Assembly (NCBI RefSeq): GCF_016722895.1
Contig: NZ_JAEQNA010000005.1
Coordinates: 124,001-188,000, forward strand
Source: Ramlibacter aurantiacus
Lineage (GTDB): Bacteria; Pseudomonadota; Gammaproteobacteria; Burkholderiales; Burkholderiaceae_C
Reading direction: 5' to 3'
Length of the DNA stretch: 64,000 bases
Part shown: in pieces, positions 26,533-34,816 of the stretch
Position numbering within the stretch: the first letter of the stretch is position 1
Layout of the letters: every line of letters starts with the position of its first letter
The notes under the pieces: generated by a model
Database searches by the model: none
Told to the model about the DNA's origin: nothing
The model's input: the letters and a program-made list of their open reading frames with translations, nothing else
Program-made: the position numbers and the translations under genes

Positions 26533-27312
26533 ATGGCTCATGAGTTCATCCAGGTACGCACCGAGGCCGGCAAGGTCGGCATCGTGCAGCTCGACCGGCC
26601 CAAGCAGCTCAACGCGCTCAACGAGCCGCTGATGGACGAGCTCGGCGCGGCGCTCAAGGCCTTCGACGCCGACCCGGCCATCGGCTGCATGATCGTCACC
26701 GGCAGTGAGAAGGCCTTCGCGGCCGGGGCCGACATCGGCGCCATGGCCGGCTACAGCTTCGCCGACACCTATGGCCGCGACTACATCACCCGCAATTGGG
26801 AAACCGTGCGCACCATCCGCAAGCCGGTCATCGCGGCGGTGAGCGGCTTTGCCCTGGGCGGTGGGTGCGAGCTGGCCATGATGTGCGACTTCATCATCGC
26901 CGCCGACAACGCCCGCTTCGGCCAGCCGGAGATCAAGCTGGGCATCATTCCCGGCGCCGGCGGCACCCAGCGCCTGCCGCGCGCGGTGGGCAAGGCCAAG
27001 GCCATGGACATGGCCCTCACCGGTCGCATGATGGACGCCGCCGAAGCGGAACGCTCGGGCCTGGTGAGCCGGGTGGTGGCCGTCGACAAGCTCATGGATG
27101 AAGCGCTGGGCGCGGCCCTGGTGATCTGCGAGTTCTCGCAGCTGGCCACGATGGCGGCCAAGGAATCGGTCAACCGGGCATTCGAAAGCGGGCTGTCGGA
27201 CGGGGTGATGTTCGAGCGGCGCCTGTTCCACGCGCTCTTCGCCACGGCCGACCAGAAGGAAGGCATGGACGCCTTCGTGAACAAGCGCAAGCCCCACTTC
27301 CAGAACCGCTGA
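26533..27312 (+). CDS. Enoyl-CoA hydratase
   Basis: A 259-residue crotonase-fold enzyme that hydrates trans-2-enoyl-CoA, as in beta-oxidation. The oxyanion-hole segments [12 protein letters not shown] and [16 protein letters not shown] are present. Both catalytic glutamates are retained, one in GGGCELAMM and one in [18 protein letters not shown], so it is a true hydratase type rather than an isomerase variant. GAGGAGACG precedes the ATG. It is separated from psuG by 32 bp. Confidence 0.93.
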   Translation: MAHEFIQVRTEAGKVGIVQLDRPKQLNALNEPLMDELGAALKAFDADPAIGCMIVTGSEKAFAAGADIGAMAGYSFADTYGRDYITRNWETVRTIRKPVIAAVSGFALGGGCELAMMCDFIIAADNARFGQPEIKLGIIPGAGGTQRLPRAVGKAKAMDMALTGRMMDAAEAERSGLVSRVVAVDKLMDEALGAALVICEFSQLATMAAKESVNRAFESGLSDGVMFERRLFHALFATADQKEGMDAFVNKRKPHFQNR

Positions 27313-27330
27313 ACCGCTTTTTGCTTGGTC

Positions 27331-27336
27331 TATAAT
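27331..27336 (+). promoter_or_regulatory. -10 element for tRNA-Met
   Basis: A perfect TATAAT 12 bp before the tRNA 5' end. No convincing -35 hexamer stands 16-18 bp upstream; this falls in the end of the hydratase gene. Confidence 0.6.
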
Positions 27337-27348
27337 CGCGGTCTTCTC

Positions 27349-27425
27349 GGCGCTTTAGCTCAGTCGGTTAGAGCGATGGAATCATAATCCACAGGTCCGC
27401 GGTTCGAGTCCGTGAAGCGCCACCA
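27349..27425 (+). tRNA. tRNA-Met, anticodon CAU
   Basis: A 77-nt tRNA with encoded CCA. The acceptor stem is GGCGCTT/AAGCGCC with discriminator A, the D arm is GCTCAGTCGGTTAGAGC, the anticodon loop is ATCATAA (CAU), and the T arm is CGCGGTTCGAGTCCGTG. It has a paired first base, so it is not initiator tRNA. An isoleucine tRNA with modified CAU cannot be fully excluded. Confidence 0.9.
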
Positions 27426-27430
27426 AATCA

Positions 27431-27463
27431 AACCCCTTGCAGGTTGCCCTGCAAGGGGTTTTT
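27431..27463 (+). terminator. Rho-independent terminator after tRNA-Met
   Basis: AACCCCTTGCAGG (27431-27443), loop TTGC, CCTGCAAGGGGTT (27448-27460), then T residues: a 13-bp perfect stem. It can also serve the convergent permease gene because A residues lie on the other side. Confidence 0.95.
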
Positions 27464-27470
27464 CGTTGGG

Positions 27471-28940
27471 TCAGAACGATCCGAACACCGTCCCCAGCGT
27501 GACGACCAGCGCCAGCGCGGCCAGCGGCGAGAGCACCGCCACCACCAGGATGTCGAGGTACGACTGGCGGTGCGTGAGGTTGCAGATCGCCAGCAACGTG
27601 ATCACCGCCCCGTTGTGAGGCAGGGCATCCAGACCGCCCGTGGCGATGGCGGTCACCCGGTGCAGCAGGTCCGGGGCGATGCCGGCGGCGCGGCCCATCT
27701 CCAGGTAGGTGTCTCCCAGCGTCTGCAGGGCGATGCTCATGCCGCCCGAAGCCGACCCCGTGATGCCCGCGAGCAGGTTGACCGCGATGGATAACGAGAT
27801 CAACGGGTTGCCCGGCGCGATGCCCAGGACGGCGTCGCGGATCAGCGCGAACCCGGCCAGGGAGGCGATGACCGCGCCGTAGCCGACCTGGGACGCGGTG
27901 TTGAAGATCGGCAGCACCGCGGCGCTGGCACCCGCGTCGAGCGTCGCCTTCAGGGTCGCCAGGCTGCGGTGGGCGAGCAAGACCAGCAGCAGGTTGGACA
28001 GGGTCAGCGCGGCGATGATGGCCCACGTCCCGCGCACCGTTTCCAGCCTCGTGGCGCCGTAAAGCGGACTGGCCAGGTAACCGGTGTCGATCCGGGGCAA
28101 TAGCTGGACACTGAAAAGCCAATTGAGCACCACCACGGCCACGATGGGCGCAATGGCTTGCCCGAAGCCCGGCAAGTGGGCCGGCGGCGCAACGCCGCCC
28201 ACGTGGCCCAGTTCCGCGATGTCATGGCCCTTGCCCTGCGCATGAGGTCGCACGTTGCGGGGAACGGCCGCGGAAGCGTCGGGAGCGTCGGGAGCGTGGC
28301 CATAGCCTTCGCCGGCGATCGACGCGCGTCGAGCCCGCCACAGCAACCATGCCGCGCCCAGCCCCAGCATGACCACGCCGGCGATCAGCCCCAGCCCCGG
28401 CGCCGCGAACGGCGTGGTGCCGAAGTACGGCATGGGGATCGCGTTCTGGATGGCCGGCGTGCCGGGCAGCGCCGTCATGGTGAAGGTGAAGGCGCCCAGC
28501 GCGATGGTTCCAGGGATCAGGCGCTTGGGCACGTCCACCGCGCGAAAGAGTTCCACCGCGATCGGGTAGACGGCGAACGCCACCACGAAGAGCGACACGC
28601 CGCCGTAGGTGAGCACCGCGCAGGCCAGCACGATGGCGAGCACTGCGCGCCTCGAGCCCAGCCACTGCACGATGCGCTGCGCGATCACGCGTGCCGCGCC
28701 GGAGTCCTCCATCAGCTTGCCGAAGATGGCCCCCAACAGGAACAGCGGAAAGAACAGCGCGACGAAGTTACCCAGTCCTGTCATGAACACTTGGGTGTAG
28801 CTCGCCAGCAGCGGCGCCCCCGGGCTCAGGAGCACGGCCAGCAGCGCCATCGCCGGCGCCAGGATCAGCACGCTGATGCCGCGGTAGGCCAGGACCATCA
28901 GCAGCACGAGTGACAAGAGGATGGCGGCGATGCTCAGCAT
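27471..28940 (-). CDS. GntP family permease
   Basis: A 489-residue inner-membrane transporter of the gluconate:H+ symporter (GntP)/citrate-type superfamily. It has more than ten hydrophobic segments; signature parts are FFPLFLLGAIFGKLMEDSGAA, TYGGVSLFVVAFAVYPIA and the C-terminal GGLDALPHNGAVITLLAICN. A hydrophilic loop of about 60 residues (about 215-275) divides the two halves. The substrate is probably a carboxylate or sugar acid; it cannot be specified. The start at 28940 is the first Met before the hydrophobic N-terminus. Confidence 0.88.
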   Translation of the reverse strand: MLSIAAILLSLVLLMVLAYRGISVLILAPAMALLAVLLSPGAPLLASYTQVFMTGLGNFVALFFPLFLLGAIFGKLMEDSGAARVIAQRIVQWLGSRRAVLAIVLACAVLTYGGVSLFVVAFAVYPIAVELFRAVDVPKRLIPGTIALGAFTFTMTALPGTPAIQNAIPMPYFGTTPFAAPGLGLIAGVVMLGLGAAWLLWRARRASIAGEGYGHAPDAPDASAAVPRNVRPHAQGKGHDIAELGHVGGVAPPAHLPGFGQAIAPIVAVVVLNWLFSVQLLPRIDTGYLASPLYGATRLETVRGTWAIIAALTLSNLLLVLLAHRSLATLKATLDAGASAAVLPIFNTASQVGYGAVIASLAGFALIRDAVLGIAPGNPLISLSIAVNLLAGITGSASGGMSIALQTLGDTYLEMGRAAGIAPDLLHRVTAIATGGLDALPHNGAVITLLAICNLTHRQSYLDILVVAVLSPLAALALVVTLGTVFGSF

Positions 28941-29103
28941 GGGCCCGCCGCGCGAAAGCCGCAGTCGACGGCAGGCGCGATCCGTGCGGCTGCCCTGCGG
29001 CCCGGACAGCATCGACAGGCTGCGCGAATGAGGGGCTGGAATCCGTCCATCCCCACATTGTGTGGTGCCGGTCGAGCCACAGCGGCGTCGACCGTTCCAG
29101 CCT

Positions 29104-30138
29104 TCAGTCGATCGGCTCCGGCAGACGGAGGGTCGATCGTCGGCCCAAGTGGGTGAAGTTCGCGTCCAGCCACCCGCACGCGGCTTGATAACCGACGCCG
29201 TGCAGGCGAGTGAGGAAGGACCACGCGGTGTTGACCTTGCTGCGCGCGCCAAGCCGCGAGAGCTCGGCGTCCGCATGGATGCGATGCAGCTTCAGCCTCG
29301 CGATCTGTCCGAACAGTGTTGCGCGTCCGCCCGCCGGTGGCACGCCTTCCTGTTCCAGCACGCGCTGCAGCAGGGTCAAGGTGCGCAGTTCCTTGACCAG
29401 GCTGCTGTTGAACGTGATCTCGTTGATCCGGTCCAGGATGTCGGGCACCCGTAGCGGCAGTGCGTCGCGGCGCGACGGATTGATCTGCACCAGCACCAGG
29501 TCGTGTGCCGGACTCTCCGCCACCAGTGGCAGCAGGGACGGGTTGGCCACATAACCGCCATCCCAATACGCCTCGCCGTCGATCTCCACGGGCCGGAACA
29601 GCAAGGGCAGGCAGGCCGATGCCATCACGGCGTCCGTCGACAGTTGCGGCTGGCGGAACTCCTTCAACTCGCCGGTGCGGACGTTGGTGGCCGAGACGAA
29701 CAGGCGCACCTTGTCGCAAGCCCGCACGCGATCGAAATTCACCTCGCTGGCGACGATGTCGCGCAGCGGGTTCAGGTCCAGCGGGTTCAACTGCTGCGGG
29801 CCCAGTGAACGGCCCAGCCAATCGAGGTAGAAGTGCAGGGGTGAGCCTTCGATCGGCCAATGACCGAACAGCGCGGCCACGCTATGGACGTGCCCCGATG
29901 CATTGCTCACGCGGCTCCAGAAGCGCGACAGGGCCTGCCGCGCTCCCTTGCGCCCGGCGATCATCAGACCGTCCGCGAGCACCACGGCGTTGAGGGCGCC
30001 GGCGCTGGTCCCGCTGATTCCGCGAATCTCGATGCGCTCGTCCTCGAGCAGGCGCTCGAGCACGCCCCAGGTGAACGCGCCGTGCGCACCACCACCTTGC
30101 AGTGCCAGGTCGATGTGTTTGCGGGCCCTGGTAGCCAT
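29104..30138 (-). CDS. Patatin-like phospholipase
   Basis: A 344-residue acyl hydrolase. The oxyanion loop is QGGGAHG (residues 14-20), the nucleophile elbow GTSAG carries Ser45, and the catalytic Asp193 sits in YWDGGYVANPS, so the Ser-Asp dyad is complete. No signal peptide or beta-barrel; probably cytosolic, acting on membrane lipids or acyl stores. A 163-bp gap separates it from the downstream permease. Confidence 0.92.
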   Translation of the reverse strand: MATRARKHIDLALQGGGAHGAFTWGVLERLLEDERIEIRGISGTSAGALNAVVLADGLMIAGRKGARQALSRFWSRVSNASGHVHSVAALFGHWPIEGSPLHFYLDWLGRSLGPQQLNPLDLNPLRDIVASEVNFDRVRACDKVRLFVSATNVRTGELKEFRQPQLSTDAVMASACLPLLFRPVEIDGEAYWDGGYVANPSLLPLVAESPAHDLVLVQINPSRRDALPLRVPDILDRINEITFNSSLVKELRTLTLLQRVLEQEGVPPAGGRATLFGQIARLKLHRIHADAELSRLGARSKVNTAWSFLTRLHGVGYQAACGWLDANFTHLGRRSTLRLPEPID

Positions 30139-30196
30139 GGGCCCAGCTTAATGGAGCGTGCCGCCGCGTGGGCCGCTCCGCCTGCGAGCTGCGAAA

Positions 30197-30589
30197 TCAG
30201 CCCATCAACTTCGTCCACTGTCCGGTGTCGGTGAACCCCTGAAAGGTCACCACCTTGCCTTCGCTGAACCGGTAGATGTGGCAAAACGGCGCGTCGAGTT
30301 TCTGCCCGCCGTCCTTCGCCGTGCCACCGAAGCGGCCCAGCACCACCACCTGGTCGCCGCCGTCGATGAACGTGTGGGGGGTCGCACTGAAATCGTCGAA
30401 CGCCGCGACCACTCGACCCAACACACCCTCGCCCACCGCTTGCGCACTCCGGTAGGGGTTCCGGTCGGCCAAGGGCATCCCCTCCGGCTCGTTCCAGGCC
30501 ACGGACGCATCGAACGTGCCCAGGAGCACCGATGGGTCATTTCTGCCGAATGCGGCGTACGCGTCCTTGATCGTGTCGACAGGCGTCAT
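30197..30589 (-). CDS. SnoaL-like (NTF2-fold) protein
   Basis: A 130-residue protein: MTPVDTIKDAYAAFGRNDPS helix, then DASVAWNEPEGMP, FIDGGDQVVVLGRFGG strand and CHIYRFSEGKVVTFQGFTDT. This matches the SnoaL-like/ketosteroid-isomerase-related group of small proteins. No catalytic residues can be assigned. The tctC terminator lies upstream of it, so it probably has its own promoter in 30590-30700. Confidence 0.8.
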   Translation of the reverse strand: MTPVDTIKDAYAAFGRNDPSVLLGTFDASVAWNEPEGMPLADRNPYRSAQAVGEGVLGRVVAAFDDFSATPHTFIDGGDQVVVLGRFGGTAKDGGQKLDAPFCHIYRFSEGKVVTFQGFTDTGQWTKLMG

Positions 30590-30701
30590 GTGAGCCTCCG
30601 GGGCTGGTGCGGGGACATGCAATATGGCACGCCGACTCGACCGCCCCGCGGTGTTTTGTGTCCAAGCGTCAACGCCCGTCGGCCGCGGATGTCCGAACCT
30701 C

Positions 30702-30745
30702 CAAAAAGAAAAAGACCCCTTGCAGGGTTGGCCCTGCAAGAGGTC
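30702..30745 (-). terminator. Rho-independent terminator after the Bug/TctC gene
   Basis: Read leftward: GACCTCTTGCAGGGC, short loop, CCCTGCAAGGGGTC (stem between 30745 and 30714, one mismatch), followed by TTTTTCTTTTT (30713-30703). The CTTGCAGG/CCTGCAAG arms repeat those of the terminator at 27431. Confidence 0.9.
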
Positions 30746-30768
30746 TCGCACGGGATCCGATCCGGCCG

Positions 30769-31734
30769 TTACTGCGGCTCGATCCCGGCGTCCTTGATGG
30801 CCTTGGCCCACTTGGCTGTCTCGCGCTTGCTGCGCTCGGCCAGGGCCTGCGGCGAAGCCGGCTCCACGGTGAAGCCGATGGCCGCGAACTTCTCCTGGAT
30901 GTCCTTGCTCTGCGCGGCGGCGTTCACCGCCTGGTTGAGCTTGTTCACGATCTCGGTCGGCGTGCCGGCCGGGGCGAACACCGCGAAGTAGGCGATGAGT
31001 TCGTAGTCCTTCAGGCCCAGCGCCTCGTTGACCGTGGGCAGCTCGGGGACGGCCGGCGAGCGCTTGCTGGACGTCACGGCCAACCCGCGCACCTTGCCGG
31101 CCTTGACCTGCGGCAGCATGACCGCGAAGTCGGCGCTGAACATCATCACCTGGCCACCGATCAGGTCGGTCATGGCCGCCGGGCCACTCTTGTAGGGCAC
31201 GTTGGTCATCTTGATGCCGGCCATGCCGTTCAACATCTCGGTGGACACCAGCTGCGAGGTGCTGGCGCTGGCGAAGGTGACGTGGCCGGGCTTGCCCTTG
31301 GCCAGGTCCACCAGCTCCTTGAGGTTCTTGGCCGGCACGTCGTTGTTCACCGCCATGATCAGCGGCACCGAGCCCATGTAGGCCACCGGGGCGAAGGCGG
31401 TGTCCTGGTCGTAGGGCAGCTGCTTCATCAGGCTTTTCAGCGCCGCGTTGGTGCTGTTGGTGCCGATCAGGATGGTGTAGCCGTCCGGCGTGGCCTTGGC
31501 CACGTCCGCGGCGCCCAGCATGCCGTTCACGCCCGGCTTGTTGTCGATGATGACGGGCTGGCCGAGTGTCTCGGCCATCTTCTGCGCGAAGGCGCGGCCG
31601 ATCTGGTCGGTGGCGCTGCCGGCCGCGAAGGGCACGACGGCGCGAATCGGCTTGGCCGGGTAACTCTGCGCGGCGGCCGATCCGGCCCACAGCAGGGCGG
31701 CGGACAGGACGGCGAGTCGGCGGGTGATGGGCAT
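30769..31734 (-). CDS. Bug/TctC family tripartite tricarboxylate-type substrate-binding protein
   Basis: A 321-residue periplasmic protein with a signal peptide (RRLAVLSAALLWAGSAAAQS) and the Bug-family opening YPAKPIRAVVPFAAGSATDQ, then PVIIDNKPGVNGMLGAADVA. Bug proteins bind carboxylates or other small polar molecules, and large expansions are typical of Burkholderiales. No TctA/TctB membrane genes are nearby, as is common for orphan Bugs. It is the last gene of the AtuA-type operon (29-bp gap), so its ligand is probably the compound that operon degrades. Confidence 0.92.
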   Translation of the reverse strand: MPITRRLAVLSAALLWAGSAAAQSYPAKPIRAVVPFAAGSATDQIGRAFAQKMAETLGQPVIIDNKPGVNGMLGAADVAKATPDGYTILIGTNSTNAALKSLMKQLPYDQDTAFAPVAYMGSVPLIMAVNNDVPAKNLKELVDLAKGKPGHVTFASASTSQLVSTEMLNGMAGIKMTNVPYKSGPAAMTDLIGGQVMMFSADFAVMLPQVKAGKVRGLAVTSSKRSPAVPELPTVNEALGLKDYELIAYFAVFAPAGTPTEIVNKLNQAVNAAAQSKDIQEKFAAIGFTVEPASPQALAERSKRETAKWAKAIKDAGIEPQ

Positions 31735-31763
31735 GCAAGTCTCCTTTGTTGAAGTGAGCGAGT

Positions 31764-32081
31764 CTAGGGAAGCTGGATGGGCAACTGCAACAGCAGGAAC
31801 GACAGTCCCTTGCCGTGCGCGTCGATGTTGAGCGAGCCGTTCACGCCGCCGTCCAGCACCTCGTCGATGACGAAGTTCATGGCGTGCAGGCGGGGCAGCA
31901 GGTAGCGCTTGACGGCACTCGGGCGGCGGTGCGCGAACAGCTGCGCGACCCGGGCTTCATTGACCTGCTCGATCAGCAGCGGCCAGTGCGCCGGGTCGTA
32001 GGCGATGACGCTGATCGAGCAGCGGTTGCCCTTGTCGCCGGTGCGACCGTGGGCCAGCTGGTGCAGGGCGACGGTGTTCAT
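31764..32081 (-). CDS. AtuA-associated small protein
   Basis: A 105-residue protein starting NTVALHQLAHGRTGDKGNRC, the pattern seen in the small domain that follows DUF1446/AtuA proteins either as a separate gene or as a C-terminal fusion. Here it is separate. Its ATG at 32081 overlaps the stop of the AtuA-type gene by four bases. It probably forms a complex with it. No catalytic role has been defined for the family. Confidence 0.8.
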   Translation of the reverse strand: MNTVALHQLAHGRTGDKGNRCSISVIAYDPAHWPLLIEQVNEARVAQLFAHRRPSAVKRYLLPRLHAMNFVIDEVLDGGVNGSLNIDAHGKGLSFLLLQLPIQLP

Positions 32082-33445
32082 TGGACGAAGCTCCAGCGCG
32101 GGGCCAGCCACTCGCGTGGCACGTAGCACGAATCACTGGACAGGCGCGGCGTGACCTGCGTGCGCACGCCGCCGCCACCGGCAGGGCCGCAGGTGTAGAG
32201 CGCGGTCACCTCGCGCACCAGGGCCTCGGCCTGTTCGCGCGAGCCGCAAGTGGCCGCCACGCGCAGCCGCACCTCGGGCGCTCCGGCCGGCAGCTCGGCG
32301 CCTTCCCACCAGCGACCGGCGTCGTCGGGGAAGACGCTGGCCACGCCGATCAGGTCGCAGCGCAGGGCCGCCGGCGGGGCGGGCAGGCGCCGCGCGCGTT
32401 CACGCACCACCTGTCCCGCCAGCTGCGCGCGCGCCGCCGCCTGCGGACCGGCATAGGAAATCCCTCCCTCGGCCAGCCAGCCGCCTTCGTAGCAGACGGT
32501 GGCTTTCAGGGTGGCCGGCGCGGGATGGCCGCGCACGCCGCGCACCTCGACGCGGTCCTTGCCGAGCTGCGTCAGTTCGACCTCGCGCAGATCGGCCACC
32601 ACATCGGGCGTGAGATAGGCGAAGGGATCGTGGATCTCGTAGAGCAATTGCTCGGCGACGGTGCGCCGGTCCACCAGTCCGCCGGTGTCGTCGGCCTTGG
32701 TCACGACCAGGCGGCCATCGGCCTGCACCTCGACGATGGGAAAGCCGACATCGGCCAGCCCCGGCACATCCTTGAACCCCGGATCGGCGAAATAGCCGCC
32801 GGTGACCTGCGCGCCGCATTCCAGCAGATGGCCCGCCATGGTGCCGGCGGCGAGGCGGTCCCAGTCGTCATCGGACCAGCCGAAGTGGGCCAGCAGCGGC
32901 CCCAGCGCCAGCGCCGGATCGGCCACGCGGCCGGTGACCACCACCTGCGCGCCGGCCCGCAGCGCAGCCGCGATCTCCTGCGCACCCAGGTAGGCATTGG
33001 CGCTGACCAGTTCACGCCCCTGCAGGGGCAAGGGCAACAAGCCCTGCAGGGCGCCGGGTGCCAGCGCGGACAGCAGGTCGTCGCCCTCCACCACCGCCAC
33101 CTTCAGCTTGCCCAGGCCCAGCTCGCGCGCCAGCGCCTGCACCTGGCCGGCGGCACCCGCCGGGTTGGCGGCGCCGAAGTTGCCCACGATGGGAATTCCG
33201 GACTGCACGCACAGGGCCAGCACCGGCCGCAGGTACTCGGCCAGGGACGGCTCCCAACCCACGTCGGGCCGAGAGCGACGGCGAAGCTGGGCCAGCGCGA
33301 GCGTGCGCTCGGCCAGTGTTTCGTACATCAGCACCGCCGGACCGCCGCGCGCGACGAGCGTGCGCGCGACGGGCAGGCCGGCGTCCCAGCGGTCGCCCGA
33401 GAAGCCGGCGCCGCAGCCGATGCGAAGCAGGGGTGGGTTGTCCAT
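32078..33445 (-). CDS. DUF1446 / AtuA family acyclic terpene utilisation-type protein
   Basis: A 455-residue cytosolic protein of the DUF1446/AtuA family: LRIGCGAGFSGDRWDAGL at the start, then GIPIVGNFGAANPAGAAGQV, VVTGRVADPALALGPLLAHF, ECGAQVTGGYFADPGFKDVP and DDTGGLVDRRTVAEQLLYEI. AtuA is needed for citronellol/geraniol catabolism in Pseudomonas, but no other atu genes are seen here, so the substrate may differ. Of two adjacent starts, ATG at 33445 is preferred because GGAGG stands 9 nt upstream; the ATG at 33454 directly abuts that site. Confidence 0.87.
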   Translation of the reverse strand: MDNPPLLRIGCGAGFSGDRWDAGLPVARTLVARGGPAVLMYETLAERTLALAQLRRRSRPDVGWEPSLAEYLRPVLALCVQSGIPIVGNFGAANPAGAAGQVQALARELGLGKLKVAVVEGDDLLSALAPGALQGLLPLPLQGRELVSANAYLGAQEIAAALRAGAQVVVTGRVADPALALGPLLAHFGWSDDDWDRLAAGTMAGHLLECGAQVTGGYFADPGFKDVPGLADVGFPIVEVQADGRLVVTKADDTGGLVDRRTVAEQLLYEIHDPFAYLTPDVVADLREVELTQLGKDRVEVRGVRGHPAPATLKATVCYEGGWLAEGGISYAGPQAAARAQLAGQVVRERARRLPAPPAALRCDLIGVASVFPDDAGRWWEGAELPAGAPEVRLRVAATCGSREQAEALVREVTALYTCGPAGGGGVRTQVTPRLSSDSCYVPREWLAPRWSFVQ

Positions 33446-33491
33446 GGGGCGCATCCTCCGGCGGCCCGGCCGATTCGTAAAATGGATTTTT

Positions 33492-33507
33492 CGGATGAAT
33501 TCATCCG
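33492..33507. promoter_or_regulatory. 16-bp perfect palindrome, candidate LysR operator
   Basis: CGGATGAATTCATCCG is perfectly self-complementary and sits between the divergent AtuA operon (start 33445) and its LysR gene (start 33516). The position fits a regulator binding site controlling one or both promoters. Confidence 0.55.
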
Positions 33508-33515
33508 CCACGCCA

Positions 33516-34403
33516 ATGAATCTGTCGGATCGTGACCTCGAGGCCTTCCTGGCCCTGGCGGACACCCACCACTTCACCCGCGCGGCCGAGCGCTGCCATC
33601 TGTCGCAGAGCGCGTTCAGCCAGAAGATCGCGCGCATCGAGGCCGCCGCCGGGGTGCGCCTGTTCGAGCGGTCCACCCGGCAGGTCGCGCTCACGCCCGA
33701 GGGCGAAGCCTTCGCCGAGGAGGTGCGGCGCATCCGCAGCGACCTGCAGCACGCGCTGGCCCACCTGCGCGACATGGCCACGCGGCGCATCGGCAAGGTG
33801 GCCGTCGCCGCCCTGCCCTCGGCGGCCGCGGTGTGGATGCCACCCGTGATCGCGCGCTACGGCGCCGCCTGGCCGCAGGTGCGGGTGCAACTGTTCGATG
33901 CGCTGGCCGATCACGGGCTCGACCTCTTGCGGGCCGGCACCGTGGACATGGCCATCACCGCCGGCGCCGACCTGCGCGAATTCGACCTGCTGCCGCTGAA
34001 GAAGGAAGGCTTCTGGCTGGTGTGCCCGCCCGACCATGCGTTGGCCGGCAAGTCCCGCGTCACGCTGGCGCAGCTGAAGGGCCAGCCCTTCATCCACCTG
34101 GCGCGCAGCAGCAGCGTGCGCCAGCGCCTGGAAGCAGCCTGGCCCGGTGCACTCGAGCAGCCCGGGGCGCTGGAGGTCGAGCACCTGGCCACCGTCGCCG
34201 CGCTGGTGGCGCACGGCGTGGGCGTGAGCGTGGTACCCGGGCTCACGCTGTTCCACTTCCAGCGCGCGGGGCTGGCCTGCGTGCCGGTGCGTGATACGGG
34301 CCTGGCACGGCCGATCTGGCTGGCCAGGCGAAAAGGCAAGGCGCTATCGGCAGCGGCGCAGGCGATGACGGCGGAGATCGTGGCGCAGGCGAAGAAGCGC
34401 TGA
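33516..34403 (+). CDS. LysR family transcriptional regulator
   Basis: A 295-residue regulator: NLSDRDLEAFLALADTHHFT, LSQSAFSQKIARIEAAAGVR and LFERSTRQVALTPEGEAFAE form the helix-turn-helix domain. The effector domain follows (DALADHGLDLLRAGTVDMAI). ATG at 33516 is chosen; an in-frame ATG at 33495 lies inside the palindrome. Divergent from the AtuA/Bug operon, which it probably regulates. Confidence 0.9.
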   Translation: MNLSDRDLEAFLALADTHHFTRAAERCHLSQSAFSQKIARIEAAAGVRLFERSTRQVALTPEGEAFAEEVRRIRSDLQHALAHLRDMATRRIGKVAVAALPSAAAVWMPPVIARYGAAWPQVRVQLFDALADHGLDLLRAGTVDMAITAGADLREFDLLPLKKEGFWLVCPPDHALAGKSRVTLAQLKGQPFIHLARSSSVRQRLEAAWPGALEQPGALEVEHLATVAALVAHGVGVSVVPGLTLFHFQRAGLACVPVRDTGLARPIWLARRKGKALSAAAQAMTAEIVAQAKKR

Positions 34404-34492
34404 TCCGCGGCGATCGGCACCCTGGTCCGTGCCGGTGGTTGTTGTCCGGCCCTTCCATAATCCGCTGCTCCAACCACGAAAGCACTCGAACC

Positions 34493-34792
34493 ATGCCCAA
34501 GGCCTACTGGATTGCCGTGTACCGCTCCATCAACGACCCCGCCGCACTGCTCGAGTATGGGAAGCTCGCAGGCCCGGCCCTGCAGGCGGCCGGTGGCCGC
34601 TTCCTGGCGCGCGGCTTGCCCGCCATTGCCTATGAGGCGGGCTTGAAGGAGCGCACCGTCCTCATCGAGTTCGACAGCGTGGAACAGGCGATCGCCGCCC
34701 ATGACGGCGCGGGCTACCAGGCCGCGCTTCAAGCCCTGGGCGACGCGGCGGAGCGGGACGTGCGCATCATCGAATCGATGCCATCACGGTGA
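34493..34792 (+). CDS. DUF1330 family protein
   Basis: A 99-residue protein with the dimeric alpha+beta barrel pattern of DUF1330: KAYWIAVYRSINDPAALLEY, GGRFLARGLPA, ERTVLIEFDSVEQAIAAHDG, YQAALQALGDAAERDVRIIE. Function unknown; relatives are small soluble proteins. It follows the LysR gene by 89 bp. Confidence 0.88.
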   Translation: MPKAYWIAVYRSINDPAALLEYGKLAGPALQAAGGRFLARGLPAIAYEAGLKERTVLIEFDSVEQAIAAHDGAGYQAALQALGDAAERDVRIIESMPSR

Positions 34793-34816
34793 GGGGGCCA
34801 GCGGCGGCGAGGCGCC

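Noticed and set aside
27349..27425. Initiator tRNA-fMet
   Set aside because: The first and last acceptor bases pair and the anticodon stem lacks the three G-C pairs of initiator tRNA.
30590..31738. In-frame upstream extension of the SnoaL-like gene across the Bug gene (513 codons)
   Set aside because: The extension is a shifted reading of the Bug gene and crosses a strong terminator at 30702-30745.
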